Positions 45,314-55,512 of a DNA stretch of 64,000 nt are shown piece after piece (within the stretch, counting starts at the first letter, position 1; each line of letters begins with the position of its first letter). The notes beneath the pieces were generated by a model, which was not told the DNA's origin, did no database searches, and saw only the letters and a program-made list of their open reading frames with translations. Location: assembly GCF_003992115.1 (NCBI RefSeq), contig NZ_RQUX01000011.1, forward strand, positions 1 to 64,000, in the 5' to 3' direction. Position numbers and translations under genes: made by a program. The stretch is from Veillonella ratti. Its GTDB lineage: Bacteria; Bacillota; Negativicutes; Veillonellales; Veillonellaceae.

Positions 45314-47110
45314 ATGGAAACAATGCAAGGATTGCACCGCACACATGGCTGCGGTACTATCAGCGAAGAACAAGTAGGTAAGGAGGTTGTCCTTTGCGGT
45401 TGGGTAGAACGCCGTCGCGACCATGGCGGATTGATTTTTATCGACCTTCGTGACCGCTCCGGCGTAGTTCAGGTCGTAGCATCCCCTGATCATAATTTAG
45501 AATCTTTCCACAAAGCGGAAGATGTACGTAGTGAATACGTACTTTGTGTTCGCGGTAAAATTACGGAACGTGATGCAGATGCCATCAACCCTAATTTGGC
45601 AACCGGTCGTTATGAAATGTACTGCGAAGAACTTCGCGTACTCAATGCGTCCAAAACACCACCGTTCTACATTCAAGACAATATCGACGTTGATGAAAAC
45701 ATCCGCTTAAAATATCGCTATTTGGATCTTCGCCGTCCTGAAATGCAACGCAACTTAATCCTTCGTCACCGCGTGACTAAGGCTATGCGTGACTTCTTGG
45801 ACTCCCGCGATTTCCTCGAAATCGAAACACCAATGCTTACAAAGAGTACACCGGAAGGGGCTCGTGACTACTTGGTACCGTCCCGTGTGAACCCGGGTTC
45901 TTTCTATGCATTGCCACAATCTCCTCAGATTTTTAAACAAATCTTGATGGTAGCCGGTTATGAAAAATACTTCCAAATCGTTCGTTGTTTCCGTGATGAA
46001 GACTTGCGTGCCGACCGTCAGCCTGAATTTACTCAGCTCGACTTGGAAATGAGCTTCATCGACCAAGAACAGATTTTGGAAACCTTGGAAGGTTTGATTC
46101 ACCACGTATTCAAAACAACGATGGACATCGATGTTCAGATTCCGATGGCGCGCATCACTTGGGATGAAGCCATGGATAAATACGGTTCCGACAAACCGGA
46201 CCTTCGTTTCGGTATGGAATTCACCGATGTAACCGACTTGGTTCGTACAACTGAATTCAAAGTGTTCCGCTCCGTGATCGACAACGGCGGTATGGTTAAA
46301 GGTATCGTAGTACCTGGCGACGCCGGCATTCCACGTCGTGAACTTGATGACCTCGTAAACTATGTTGGTCAATACGGTGCTAAAGGCCTTGCTTGGGCAT
46401 GCTTCAACGAAGACGGCACTATCAAATCCCAGATTATGAAATTCTTGGGTGAAGATACGATTCGTGCTATCGGTGAAAAAATGCAGGCTAAACCTGGTGA
46501 CTTGGTGCTCATGATTGCCGACAAACCGGCTGTCGTAGCTAAAGCTTTAGGTGAACTTCGTCTTGAAATGGGTCGTCGTATGAACCTTATTGACGAAAAC
46601 AAATTGGCCTTCACTTGGGTAACCGACTTCCCAATGTTCGAATACGATGAAGAAGAAAAACGTTATGTGGCTATGCACCATCCGTTCACTTCACCTCGTG
46701 CCGAAGATATGGACAAGTTAGAATCTGATCCTGCATCCGTTAAAGCCATCGCCTATGACATGGTATTGAACGGCGTTGAAATCGGCGGCGGCAGTATCCG
46801 TATTTATCAATCCGATGTACAGGAAAAAGTATTCAAAGCTATCGGCCTTACGGAAGAAGAAAGCCGCAGCAAATTCGGCTTCATGTTGGATGCCTTCCAA
46901 TTCGGTGCACCTCCACACGGTGGCTGTGCCTTCGGTCTTGACCGTTTGGTAATGCTCATGGCTAAACGTCAATCCATCCGCGACGTAATTGCGTTCCCTA
47001 AGACACAGAGTGCGGCCGACCTCATGAGCCAGGCTCCGTCTACGGTAGCGCCAAAACAGTTGCGTGAACTTCACATTAAAACCGATACGGAAAAAGAAAA
47101 GTTAGTGTAA
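45314..47110 (+). CDS. aspS: Aspartyl-tRNA synthetase
   Basis: AspRS (598 residues, class IIb, bacterial type) has the N-terminal OB anticodon domain (CGWVERRRDHGGLIFIDLRDRSG), the catalytic core with FRDEDLRADRQPEFTQLDLEMSF (motif 2), the GAD insertion domain and motif 3 GLDRLVML. ATG 45314 fits AAGGA at 45301-45305 better than ATG 45305, which overlaps the hisS stop. hisS-aspS order is standard in Firmicutes. It may be non-discriminating; this cannot be read here. Confidence 0.96.
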   Translation: METMQGLHRTHGCGTISEEQVGKEVVLCGWVERRRDHGGLIFIDLRDRSGVVQVVASPDHNLESFHKAEDVRSEYVLCVRGKITERDADAINPNLATGRYEMYCEELRVLNASKTPPFYIQDNIDVDENIRLKYRYLDLRRPEMQRNLILRHRVTKAMRDFLDSRDFLEIETPMLTKSTPEGARDYLVPSRVNPGSFYALPQSPQIFKQILMVAGYEKYFQIVRCFRDEDLRADRQPEFTQLDLEMSFIDQEQILETLEGLIHHVFKTTMDIDVQIPMARITWDEAMDKYGSDKPDLRFGMEFTDVTDLVRTTEFKVFRSVIDNGGMVKGIVVPGDAGIPRRELDDLVNYVGQYGAKGLAWACFNEDGTIKSQIMKFLGEDTIRAIGEKMQAKPGDLVLMIADKPAVVAKALGELRLEMGRRMNLIDENKLAFTWVTDFPMFEYDEEEKRYVAMHHPFTSPRAEDMDKLESDPASVKAIAYDMVLNGVEIGGGSIRIYQSDVQEKVFKAIGLTEEESRSKFGFMLDAFQFGAPPHGGCAFGLDRLVMLMAKRQSIRDVIAFPKTQSAADLMSQAPSTVAPKQLRELHIKTDTEKEKLV

Positions 47111-47235
47111 AATCAAGTTTTTGGTTAAAAAAAGTATGACCGCTAGTACTTTTTGCTCTACTTCTGCTTGATATATGCTAAATCTATATCAGTCGTTTGT
47201 TTCAAGACCTTGAAATAAACGGCTGATTTTGTTAA

Positions 47236-47241
47236 TATAAT
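47236..47241 (+). promoter_or_regulatory. -10 element of the 6S RNA promoter
   Basis: TATAAT about 8 nt before the predicted 6S RNA 5' end. A TTGAAA lies at 47210-47215, but the 20-nt spacer is long. Confidence 0.5.
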
Positions 47242-47248
47242 AGTAAAG

Positions 47249-47423
47249 AATCCCCCTGCTGTGTGCGTGTGGTATCGTAGTTTTGAGCCAACACTATTAC
47301 ATCGGGAGCCTGGACTCTTGTATTGGCACTACGCCTGAAGAAGGACAGTAATATTACGAGGAGGGCACCCACCTGCTATCGCAGGATCAAAACACGGTAC
47401 ATATACGGCATGGTGGGGCTCTT
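47249..47423 (+). ncRNA. ssrS: 6S RNA (RNA polymerase-binding regulatory RNA)
   Basis: This stretch between aspS and rarA has the features of 6S RNA: terminal arms CCCCCTGCTGTG and CATGGTGGGG that can pair, a strong inner pairing GTTTTGA with TCAAAAC, and a long interrupted rod with a central open region. B. subtilis 6S-1 (bsrA) lies in the same place after aspS. 6S RNA mimics an open promoter and holds sigma-A RNA polymerase in stationary phase. Ends are approximate; a strong terminator follows. Confidence 0.8.
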
Positions 47424-47453
47424 ATAAGCCGCCTTAGGGCGGCTTATTTTTTT
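47424..47453 (+). terminator. Intrinsic terminator of 6S RNA
   Basis: Perfect 10-bp stem (47424-47433 with 47438-47447 approximately; core AAGCCGCC/GGCGGCTT) and a run of T to 47453. Confidence 0.92.
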
Positions 47454-47574
47454 ATCTTGAATTAGGTAATAGAGGACTGTTTTTGCGGCCGACAATTATA
47501 AATTTAAGGTCAAATAATCCTCAAATTAAGGCGAGATAATCCCAAATAAAAAGAGGATATAGGGTATAATAAAT

Positions 47575-47580
47575 ATAAGT
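47575..47580 (+). promoter_or_regulatory. -10 element upstream of rarA
   Basis: TATAAT at 47575-47580, about 115 bp before rarA, with no good -35. The remaining gap sequence 47454-47695 has no other clear feature. Confidence 0.4.
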
Positions 47581-47695
47581 GCAAAGTAAGACGTTACATA
47601 TTGTCTTTATACTTTGAACGGAAGCTTTTAACGGTAAATTTGAATAGGCAGTTATACAAGCTAAGCCTTTAGCATATATTTTAGGAGAGAAATTT

Positions 47696-49012
47696 ATGGA
47701 CAGTTTATTTGCTGAATATGAACCGAAACGGTTTGAACCGTTGGCCGTGAGACTGCGTCCTACCTCATTGGATCACTTTTACGGACAGGAAAAAGCAGTG
47801 GGGAAGGGCAGCTTTTTACGGGCTATGATAGAACGCGATACAATTCCGTCGTTGTTGTTTTACGGGCCATCCGGCACCGGTAAGACTACCTTGGCCGGTA
47901 TTATAGCCGCTATGACCCATAGTCAATTTGTGGTTTTAAACGCTACCAATGCGGGCATTGGTGAACTGCGGGCTATTATTGAAAAAGCGCGCAAAACGAT
48001 TCAGAATTTGCAACAGCGTACGATTTTATTCCTCGATGAAATTCATCGTTTTAACAAAAGTCAGCAGGATGTGCTTTTACCATGTGTGGAAGACGGGACT
48101 ATTATATTAATCGGCGCTACTACGGAAAATCCGTTTTTTGAAGTAAACCGACCACTTTTATCGCGTTTGCGTTTGATTACCTTGGAAACATTGACGCCGG
48201 ATGCGATTGTAAAAGTATTGCAACGGGCACTTACCGATGAAGATAAGGGGCTTGGTAAGCAACAACTTAAAGCAGAAGAATCGGTGCTGCGTGAAGTGGG
48301 CATGTTTGTAAACGGTGATGCTCGTATGGCCCTTAATATTTTAGAACAGGCTGCCGCCATGGTTGAAAACGGCGGTGAATTGACCTTGGAAATTTTAGAG
48401 CGCGTAGTGGGGCGCCGCATTTACAGTTATGATAAAAAGGGCGATAACCACTATGATACGATTTCTGCTTTTATTAAAAGTATGCGCGGTTCCGACCCGC
48501 AGGCAGCGGTATATTATTTGGCGCGCATGATTGAAGCGGGGGAAGATCCTAATTTCATTGCCCGGCGTATTGTAATTTGTGCGGCTGAAGATGTGGGGCT
48601 CGCCGATCCGCAGGCCCTCGTAATAGCGAATGCAGCGGCTCAGGCGGCGCACTTAGTGGGCTTTCCGGAAGCCCGTATCATTTTGTCCGAAGCTGTTTTA
48701 TATGTAGCCTTAGCGCCTAAGAGCAATAGTGCGTATATGGCTGTTGATGCGGCTATTCAAGATGTACGTCATTACGAACATGGAGAAGTGCCGGAGCATT
48801 TGCGGGACGCTCATTACAGCGGCGCAGCTAAATTAGGCCATGGCGTGAGCTATAAATATGCCCACAATTACCCGAACGGGTATGTGAAGCAACAATACTT
48901 GCCGACCCCGTTGGTGGGACGCACTTATTATGAAGGCATTGAGCGCGGCAAAGAAAAAGAATTACTGACTCTTTGGAACGAACGTACAAGCGGTAAAACT
49001 TCTAAAAAGTAG
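47696..49012 (+). CDS. rarA: Replication-associated recombination protein A (AAA+ ATPase)
   Basis: RarA (MgsA/YrvN) acts at stalled replication forks and interacts with SSB and clamp-loader pathways. The 438-residue protein has Walker A GPSGTGKTTLAG, Walker B ILFLDEIHRFN, sensor 1 IGATTENP and the C-terminal MgsA tetramerisation region with GEVPEHLRDAHYSGAAKLGHG. AGGAG precedes ATG. The aspS-6S-rarA order supports the call. Confidence 0.94.
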   Translation: MDSLFAEYEPKRFEPLAVRLRPTSLDHFYGQEKAVGKGSFLRAMIERDTIPSLLFYGPSGTGKTTLAGIIAAMTHSQFVVLNATNAGIGELRAIIEKARKTIQNLQQRTILFLDEIHRFNKSQQDVLLPCVEDGTIILIGATTENPFFEVNRPLLSRLRLITLETLTPDAIVKVLQRALTDEDKGLGKQQLKAEESVLREVGMFVNGDARMALNILEQAAAMVENGGELTLEILERVVGRRIYSYDKKGDNHYDTISAFIKSMRGSDPQAAVYYLARMIEAGEDPNFIARRIVICAAEDVGLADPQALVIANAAAQAAHLVGFPEARIILSEAVLYVALAPKSNSAYMAVDAAIQDVRHYEHGEVPEHLRDAHYSGAAKLGHGVSYKYAHNYPNGYVKQQYLPTPLVGRTYYEGIERGKEKELLTLWNERTSGKTSKK

Positions 49013-49020
49013 TCAATCTG

Positions 49021-49029
49021 TGGTATAAT
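49021..49029 (+). promoter_or_regulatory. Extended -10 promoter for ftsK
   Basis: TGG-TATAAT at 49021-49029, starting 8 bp after the rarA stop and about 60 bp before ftsK. The -35 region is a weak match. Confidence 0.5.
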
Positions 49030-49090
49030 AAAATGCTAACGAGTTTATAGTTTAATCGGATTGATATGTATAGAGGTGTGTAGATAGATT

Positions 49091-51910
49091 ATGGCGGAAC
49101 AAAAGAAGGAGCGAGCGAAGGCGGCGCCGCGTAAAACGACAACAAAGCGCAAGACGACCACTTCCTCGCGGACTGTTAAAACGAATAAAAGCGATAAGGC
49201 CCCTAAAATTCGTAAAGAAGTGCGAGGCCTTTTTACCATGCTCTTTGCAGTGGTAGCCTTGCTGGGGATATTTAACATTACATCCGGTACGGTAGTTGAT
49301 ATAATCGCCGGTATTTTTAAATACGGTTTCGGTATTGGCGGTTTGATCCCTTGCCTCTATGTAGGTTATGTGGGCTGGCGTATTTTGTATGCCGACAAAG
49401 GCTTTTCAATCACCCGTCGGGGGCTTTTGTTGAGTTTGGTATACTTGTTTGCCATTACGCTTGTAACTCTTCTTATGGCCGGCAATGGGGAAGAATTAAT
49501 GACCACTAAAGTTGCTGCTCAAGGCGGCGTTTTAGGCGGTATGATAGCCAGCCTGCTACGCGGTTTGCTTGGCAATGTGGGGGCCATCCTGGTGACTATC
49601 GTTGTGGAATTAGGTTTAATCCTATTGATTTATCAGATTTCTTTGCGGACCGGTCTTCATAAGGCAAAGGCTAAAACCGATGTAGGTTTGGAAAAAGCAC
49701 GCGTGCTTACGGAAGAAACCGTGCAGCATGCGAAAGAACGCTATGCGGATTGGAAAGAAGAACAAGCTGAAAAACGCCGCATTTATAATCAAGAAAAAGA
49801 TACGCGTTTTTCACCGAGTGCGGCTGTAGAAGTACTGACCAATGCAGCACAAGTATCGGCTGAAGCTAAGGCTAAAGCGCAGGAAGAAGCGGCCCGTATA
49901 GCGGCCGAAGAACAGCGGGCGGCAGCGGAGGCTGAGGCGCATACCAATCATGTGGTAATGGAAGAACAAGTAGATCTTACTAAAGCTCAGGCTGAACGTA
50001 TTGATGCGGCCCAAGCCGAAGCGGCTGAATTCTATGCCACTGTTGCCTCTGAGGCAAGCGATACTAACGTAGCTACTAATTATAATGAGCCTGCTTCAAA
50101 TGAGGAAGACGATGAATTGGAAGTGCCGCCGTTTTTACGCGGTCGTGGCGCCGGCACAACGCCGACTACGACAATAACGAGTGGGGCTACAAGTACGGCG
50201 GTTGCCACCGATACGGCTATGCCTATGGAAGCTAATTCGGCTACCGTTGGTGTTGAAACTGGCGGTGATGAAGCTTCCGGGATGGTAGCAACTGATTCAG
50301 CTGAAACGGTGGGCGTAGCGGCTGATGCAAGTACAATTAACAATACAGAAGCTGAGACGGATGTAATTCCGGTAGCTGCCGACACCTTGGCTACCTCTAA
50401 TATGCAACCGGTACCGACGTTAAAAGGCACGGAAGAAGATACGGCGGCGGTGGCCGTTACTGTTGATGGTAAACCGAAACCGCGTCGCATTGAATTGCCG
50501 TATCATTTCCCGCCATTGGCGATGCTTGCCAAAGGCCAGCCTAATCAGGTGACCAGTCAAGAAGTTACTCATAATGTAACGGTATTGGAAGAAACATTAA
50601 AAAGCTTCGGCGTAATAGCCCATGTAGTAAATGCTACACAGGGACCGACGGTAACCCGCTATGAATTGGAACCGGCGCCGGGCACTAAAGTAAGCAAGAT
50701 TTTGAACCTTACCGATGACCTTAAGATGGCATTGGCGGCTATTGATATTCGTATTGAAGCGCCAATTCCGGGGAAATCGGCAGTGGGTATCGAAGTACCG
50801 AATAAAAACACCTCGGCCGTTCATTTGCGTGACGTATTGGAATCTGAGAAATTCCAAAAAGCACGGGGCGGTATTCCGGTAGGCCTCGGCAAAGATATTG
50901 CCGGCGAAGCGGTTATTACCGATCTTGCGAAGATGCCGCATTTACTGGTGGCCGGTTCTACCGGTTCCGGTAAATCCGTCTGTGTAAATACGCTGATTTC
51001 CAGTATTTTATTCAGCCGAAAACCGAGCGAAGTACAGTTGATTTTAGTGGATCCGAAGATGGTAGAATTATCCGTTTATAACGGGATTCCACATTTAAAA
51101 GTGCCGGTTGTGACGGATATGAAAAAAGCGGCTGCCGTATTACGCTGGGCTGTTCGTGAAATGGAAGCCCGTTATCTCACCATGGCTACGTCCGGGGTGC
51201 GTAATATCAGCGGTTATAATGAACAATATCCGGAATCGGCTATGCCGCTTATTTTGATTATTATCGACGAATTGGCAGACCTTATGTTGGTAGCGCCGGA
51301 TGTGGAAGAATCCATTAACCGTTTGGCCGCTAAAGCGCGTGCCGCCGGTATCCATATGGTATTGGCAACGCAACGTCCATCGGTTAACGTTATTACCGGT
51401 ACCATTAAAGCCAATGTACCGAGTCGTATTTCCTTTGCCGTGGCAACGCAGATTGACTCTCGTACTATTCTGGATATGGCAGGGGCTGAAAAACTCCTCG
51501 GTAAAGGGGATATGCTCTTTAATCCAATCGGCGCCAGCAAGCCGATTCGTATTCAAGGGGCCTTCATTTCCGATGAAGAAGTGGAAGAATTGGTGGCCTT
51601 TGTTAAACAACAGGGTCGACCTGATTATGACGAATCCATAACGGAAGAAGCGGAACAAAGCACTTCGGAAGAAGCGGCAGCACCGGCGGAAGAGCGGGAT
51701 GAACTCTTAGAACGGGCGATTGAGCGCGTTATGAGTGAAGGTCAGGCTTCTACGTCCATGTTGCAACGTCGCTTCCGAATCGGTTATTCCAGGGCGGCCC
51801 GCTTAGTGGATACGATGGAAGAAATGAAAATCATCGGGCCTGCTAACGGCAGTAAACCGCGCGATATTTTAATGACACCGGAAGAAGTGAAAACGCGTTA
51901 TTTCTCATAG
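49091..51910 (+). CDS. ftsK: DNA translocase FtsK/SpoIIIE
   Basis: FtsK pumps chromosomal DNA through the closing septum. The 939-residue protein starts with a Lys/Arg/Thr-rich stretch (1-44), then four hydrophobic helices (about 45-195), a coiled and acidic linker (about 200-460, Ala/Glu then Thr/Ala-rich), the RecA-like motor with Walker A GSTGSGKS (about 622-629) and Walker [14 protein letters not shown] (about 717-729), and a winged gamma domain (about 870-930, [22 protein letters not shown]) that reads KOPS/SRS sites. The linker is long and divergent. Confidence 0.94.
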   Translation: MAEQKKERAKAAPRKTTTKRKTTTSSRTVKTNKSDKAPKIRKEVRGLFTMLFAVVALLGIFNITSGTVVDIIAGIFKYGFGIGGLIPCLYVGYVGWRILYADKGFSITRRGLLLSLVYLFAITLVTLLMAGNGEELMTTKVAAQGGVLGGMIASLLRGLLGNVGAILVTIVVELGLILLIYQISLRTGLHKAKAKTDVGLEKARVLTEETVQHAKERYADWKEEQAEKRRIYNQEKDTRFSPSAAVEVLTNAAQVSAEAKAKAQEEAARIAAEEQRAAAEAEAHTNHVVMEEQVDLTKAQAERIDAAQAEAAEFYATVASEASDTNVATNYNEPASNEEDDELEVPPFLRGRGAGTTPTTTITSGATSTAVATDTAMPMEANSATVGVETGGDEASGMVATDSAETVGVAADASTINNTEAETDVIPVAADTLATSNMQPVPTLKGTEEDTAAVAVTVDGKPKPRRIELPYHFPPLAMLAKGQPNQVTSQEVTHNVTVLEETLKSFGVIAHVVNATQGPTVTRYELEPAPGTKVSKILNLTDDLKMALAAIDIRIEAPIPGKSAVGIEVPNKNTSAVHLRDVLESEKFQKARGGIPVGLGKDIAGEAVITDLAKMPHLLVAGSTGSGKSVCVNTLISSILFSRKPSEVQLILVDPKMVELSVYNGIPHLKVPVVTDMKKAAAVLRWAVREMEARYLTMATSGVRNISGYNEQYPESAMPLILIIIDELADLMLVAPDVEESINRLAAKARAAGIHMVLATQRPSVNVITGTIKANVPSRISFAVATQIDSRTILDMAGAEKLLGKGDMLFNPIGASKPIRIQGAFISDEEVEELVAFVKQQGRPDYDESITEEAEQSTSEEAAAPAEERDELLERAIERVMSEGQASTSMLQRRFRIGYSRAARLVDTMEEMKIIGPANGSKPRDILMTPEEVKTRYFS

Positions 51911-51988
51911 GATTTATGAGTTAAAAAGCTAGAAGCATTGGAAGAATTAGAAAGTTAAAATGATGTTAGAATTTAAAGGAGGCCGAAC

Positions 51989-52438
51989 TTGTCAACAATA
52001 GGCGAAGAATTACGTCGAGAACGTACACGGCGAGGTCTGACTATTAAAGATATTGAACAGGCCTTACACATCCGCTCCGCGTATTTGGAAGCGATTGAAG
52101 AGGACAATTATAAGATTATCCCCGGTGATGTGTATGTAAAAGGCTTTATCGGCAATTATGCGGATTTAATGGGCCTTGAACGGCATCGCATGATTGATCG
52201 TTATAAAAGTTTAATCGGTGAGCCCTTGGGTGTACCTTTGCGGCGAGTTAAACCGCGTAAACTTGTTCATCATGAAGATGTTGAACGGGAAGTGGACATT
52301 GTAGTACCTCATTCCAAGCGCTTGAGCTATACGTCACGGCAGCAACGTCGTCAGAAGACGTTGGCTCAGGAGCGATTAGCAGTATCTGTTATTGTCATTT
52401 GTATAGTTGTATTTTTAGGCTGGTTATTTTTTGTGTAA
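51989..52438 (+). CDS. Short RodZ-like HTH membrane protein
   Basis: This 149-residue protein has a RodZ-type helix-turn-helix domain (about 1-75: IGEELRRERTRRGLTIKDIEQAL, YVKGFIGNYADLMGL), a basic stretch (about 85-125) and one membrane helix (about 127-148) that ends the protein. RodZ proper connects MreB to the membrane and carries a periplasmic domain, absent here. B. subtilis rodZ (ymfM) lies in the same ftsK/spoIIIE-to-cinA neighbourhood. TTG start behind AGGAGG. Confidence 0.8.
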   Translation: MSTIGEELRRERTRRGLTIKDIEQALHIRSAYLEAIEEDNYKIIPGDVYVKGFIGNYADLMGLERHRMIDRYKSLIGEPLGVPLRRVKPRKLVHHEDVEREVDIVVPHSKRLSYTSRQQRRQKTLAQERLAVSVIVICIVVFLGWLFFV

Positions 52439-52467
52439 ATACAGTATAAATTAAGGAGATATGTGTA

Positions 52468-54441
52468 GTGAGCGACTTTTTAATTACGGAACGGGCGGAG
52501 ATGGAAGCACGCGGTTGGGCTGAACTCGATTTCGTGTTGATTACCGGTGATGCCTATGTGGATCACCCCTCTTTTGCCGGTAGTGTGATTGGCCGACTGT
52601 TGGAGCACCACGGTTATCGGGTGGGGCTCATTGCACAGCCCGACTGGCAAGATGTAAATGCCTTCAAAGTGCTGGGCAAACCTCGATTGGCTTCGTTGGT
52701 AACAGCCGGTAATCTTGATTCTATGCTTAATAAATTTACGGCTGCTAAAAAATTCCGTCACAATGATGATTATTCACCGGGCGGTGAAAGCGGTCATCGG
52801 CCGGATCGGGCGACGCTGGTATATGCGAACCGCATGCGTGAAGCATTCCGTGATGTGCCCGTAATCATCGGTGGGATTGAAGCGAGTTTGCGCCGTTTTG
52901 CCCATTATGACTATTGGTCTGATACCGTGCGCCGGTCCTTATTGGTGGATAGTAAGGCGGACGTGCTCATCTACGGTATGGGTGAAAAGCAGATTTTAGA
53001 GTTGGCGAAAGCCTTGGATGAAAATCGTCTGACCGAACAATTACCAACTATTAAAGGTATTTGCTACATGTCAAAGACCTTGCCGGAAGGAAAAATTAAG
53101 GAATGTCCGTTTTATGAAATAGTGAAAGAAGATAAGAAGCAATTTGCCGAAGCTTTTCGCATTCAATACTATGAACAAGATCCGTTTATCGGCAAAACCG
53201 TGGCCCAGCTTCACGGGGACCGTTATGTGATTCAAAACAGTCCCGCTTTGCCGTTGACCCAGGCTGAAATGGACGAAGTTTACAGCTTGCCGTTCACGCG
53301 GCGCTGGCATCCTCGTTATGATGCGAAGGGCGGTGTACCGGCACTTAGGGAAGTACAGTTTAGTCTGGTAAGTCATCGCGGCTGTTTCGGCAGCTGCTCC
53401 TTCTGTGCCATTACGAGCCATCAGGGGCGCATTATCCAGAACCGTAGTCATGAATCACTCATCGCTGAAGCAGAACGAATGATAGCCATGCCTGATTTTA
53501 AGGGCTATATTCATGACGTAGGTGGTCCGACGGCGAATTTCCGCCACACGGCCTGTCAGAAGCAGGGAACTAAAGGTGCGTGCCCCGGTAAGAACTGTGC
53601 GGCCCCTCATGCCTGTGAAAATCTCGACACCAGTCATGATGATTATTTAGCAATATTGCGTAAATTGCGGAAGCTCAAAGGCGTTAAGAAAGTCTTTGTG
53701 CGCTCCGGTTTGCGCTATGACTATGTATTGGAAGATAATAACCGCGAATTTGTGAAAGAATTATGCGAGCATCATGTAAGCGGCCAGCTGAAAGTGGCAC
53801 CGGAACATGTGTCGGAAGCGGTTACGGAAATCATGGGGAAAGCGGACAAAACCGTTTTCCTTAAATTTAAAGATTGGTTTGAAGCGGCTAATCGCCAATT
53901 AGGTAAGAAACAATTCTTAGTTCCTTACTTTATGAGTTCTCATCCCGGCTGTACCTTGGCTGACGCCGTTGAACTGGCGGAGTTTTTACGGGATCAGAAG
54001 ATGACGCCGGAACAGGTACAGGACTTTATTCCTACGCCGGGCAGTTTGTCCACAGCCATGTATTATACGGGGATTAATCCGCTCACCGGCGAAGAGGTCT
54101 ATGTGGCCAAAAAAGGGCGCGACAAAGCGATGCAACGGGCACTTATGCAATATAAGAATCCCGATAACTATGATTTAGTACGCGAAGCCTTGGTAAAGGC
54201 CGGGCGTACCGATTTAATCGGTTTCGGACCTTTGTGCTTAATTCCGCCTCGTCCAATCGGACGTAATAAGGCCGGTAATCAGCATAGAAAGCAGGCCGGT
54301 AATCAACCGTCAAATCGACGGACTCAAGGTGGTCGGTCCGGGTCCGGCAGAAGTCAGGGGCCAAAGTCGAACGACCGTGGCAAAATCAGTATAAGTAAAC
54401 AGTCAAAACGAGGTGGTTTGGCTGGCAATAGACGACCTTAG
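52468..54441 (+). CDS. YgiQ-family radical SAM protein, function unknown
   Basis: This 657-residue YgiQ (UPF0313) protein has the radical SAM motif CFGSCSFCAITSHQGR (CxxxCxxC), a preceding GGIEASLRRFAHYDYWS segment and a Cys-rich stretch (CPGKNCAAPHACENLD) that may hold a second metal site. The last 60 residues are basic and Gly/Asn/Arg/Ser-rich, suggesting an RNA-binding or disordered tail. The reaction is unknown. GTG start behind AAGGAG. Confidence 0.87.
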   Translation: MSDFLITERAEMEARGWAELDFVLITGDAYVDHPSFAGSVIGRLLEHHGYRVGLIAQPDWQDVNAFKVLGKPRLASLVTAGNLDSMLNKFTAAKKFRHNDDYSPGGESGHRPDRATLVYANRMREAFRDVPVIIGGIEASLRRFAHYDYWSDTVRRSLLVDSKADVLIYGMGEKQILELAKALDENRLTEQLPTIKGICYMSKTLPEGKIKECPFYEIVKEDKKQFAEAFRIQYYEQDPFIGKTVAQLHGDRYVIQNSPALPLTQAEMDEVYSLPFTRRWHPRYDAKGGVPALREVQFSLVSHRGCFGSCSFCAITSHQGRIIQNRSHESLIAEAERMIAMPDFKGYIHDVGGPTANFRHTACQKQGTKGACPGKNCAAPHACENLDTSHDDYLAILRKLRKLKGVKKVFVRSGLRYDYVLEDNNREFVKELCEHHVSGQLKVAPEHVSEAVTEIMGKADKTVFLKFKDWFEAANRQLGKKQFLVPYFMSSHPGCTLADAVELAEFLRDQKMTPEQVQDFIPTPGSLSTAMYYTGINPLTGEEVYVAKKGRDKAMQRALMQYKNPDNYDLVREALVKAGRTDLIGFGPLCLIPPRPIGRNKAGNQHRKQAGNQPSNRRTQGGRSGSGRSQGPKSNDRGKISISKQSKRGGLAGNRRP

Positions 54442-54462
54442 TGTGTCATAATGGAGGCGGGC

Positions 54463-55512
54463 ATGAGCATGAAACGATTTTGGCCTATCGCATTATTAAT
54501 AGCCTTTGTTCTCGGCATGTTTGCAGCGGGAACATATTTTGAAAAAAATGAAGAAAAAGAGCGTACGGCCATTCCGGTTAAAGCGGAGTTAACGATTTAT
54601 ACGGACCTGCCTTCCAACTTGACCACTTTGTTGGCGCAACAGTATGAAATGCAGTACCATGTACGCCTCACCATGTTGCCGATTACGGAAGAACAAATGG
54701 CAACGCGTATGACCTTGCCCGCATCCGATCAAAAGGGCGATTTGGTCATCACGACCCGAGATAATTTAGACATCGGTGTTAAATATAATCAATTAAAACC
54801 GGTCCTTACCGAAGGGGTAGACGAAGTGTCCGACCGTTTTAAAAATAACGATGCCCTCTGGGTGGGCATTTGGTATGACCCGGTAGTATTTGCCCAGAGC
54901 GATGCCTTTTATAATCGCATAGGCCGCTATGTAACGGCCTGGCAATCATTAATTCTTCCCGGCGATTGGCGCGTCATTATGACGGACTTTGTAGCCTCGC
55001 GCAGTGCGGCGAATATTTTATACAGCTTTGTCGAAATGAACGGGGAAGAACAGGGCTTGCATTATTTTGTGGAATTAAAACCGCATGTGGTGCAATACGC
55101 GAAATTTTTGTCGACGCCGATTCGCTTGGCCGCCTTGGGTGAAACTGATTTGGGTATCGGTAACTATTCCGACGGTCAGCAATATGTGAATCACAAATAT
55201 CCGGTGAAAATTATTTTCCCCGCTGACGGTACACCGTATTACTTGACCGGTGTGGGTATGTTAAAAGGCACAACCCATGAAGAAGAGGCGACCCAAGTTA
55301 TTAAATGGTTATTGTCAAAACAAGTGTCGCAATTTTTGCAAGACAATGGATTTTATTATGTGTACACCAATCCGGAATTGCCAAATCCGGTGGATTCTTT
55401 AGGCCGTGAATTGGTTCTTTGGGATACCAAGGGTGGTTACACGGAAGACGGCAAAAAAGTATTGTTGGATAAATGGATTAGCCAAGTGCGCTTTAGAAAG
55501 GATATACAATGA
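54463..55512 (+). CDS. Periplasmic solute-binding protein (type 2 fold), orphan
   Basis: This 349-residue protein has an N-terminal hydrophobic signal or anchor (about residues 5-22, no lipobox Cys) and an extracellular solute-binding domain that resembles iron/polyamine-type binding proteins (ELTIYTDLPSNL at the start, GIWYDPVVFA, then LGIGNYSDGQQY). No ABC permease or ATPase gene is near. GGAGG at 54453-54457 fits ATG 54463; ATG 54469 is also possible. Its stop overlaps the rimO ATG. Confidence 0.75.
   Translation: MSMKRFWPIALLIAFVLGMFAAGTYFEKNEEKERTAIPVKAELTIYTDLPSNLTTLLAQQYEMQYHVRLTMLPITEEQMATRMTLPASDQKGDLVITTRDNLDIGVKYNQLKPVLTEGVDEVSDRFKNNDALWVGIWYDPVVFAQSDAFYNRIGRYVTAWQSLILPGDWRVIMTDFVASRSAANILYSFVEMNGEEQGLHYFVELKPHVVQYAKFLSTPIRLAALGETDLGIGNYSDGQQYVNHKYPVKIIFPADGTPYYLTGVGMLKGTTHEEEATQVIKWLLSKQVSQFLQDNGFYYVYTNPELPNPVDSLGRELVLWDTKGGYTEDGKKVLLDKWISQVRFRKDIQ

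Noticed and set aside
49680-50470. Ala/Thr-rich part of ftsK as a repeat or inserted element
   Set aside because: The frame is continuous and long, low-complexity FtsK linkers are normal.
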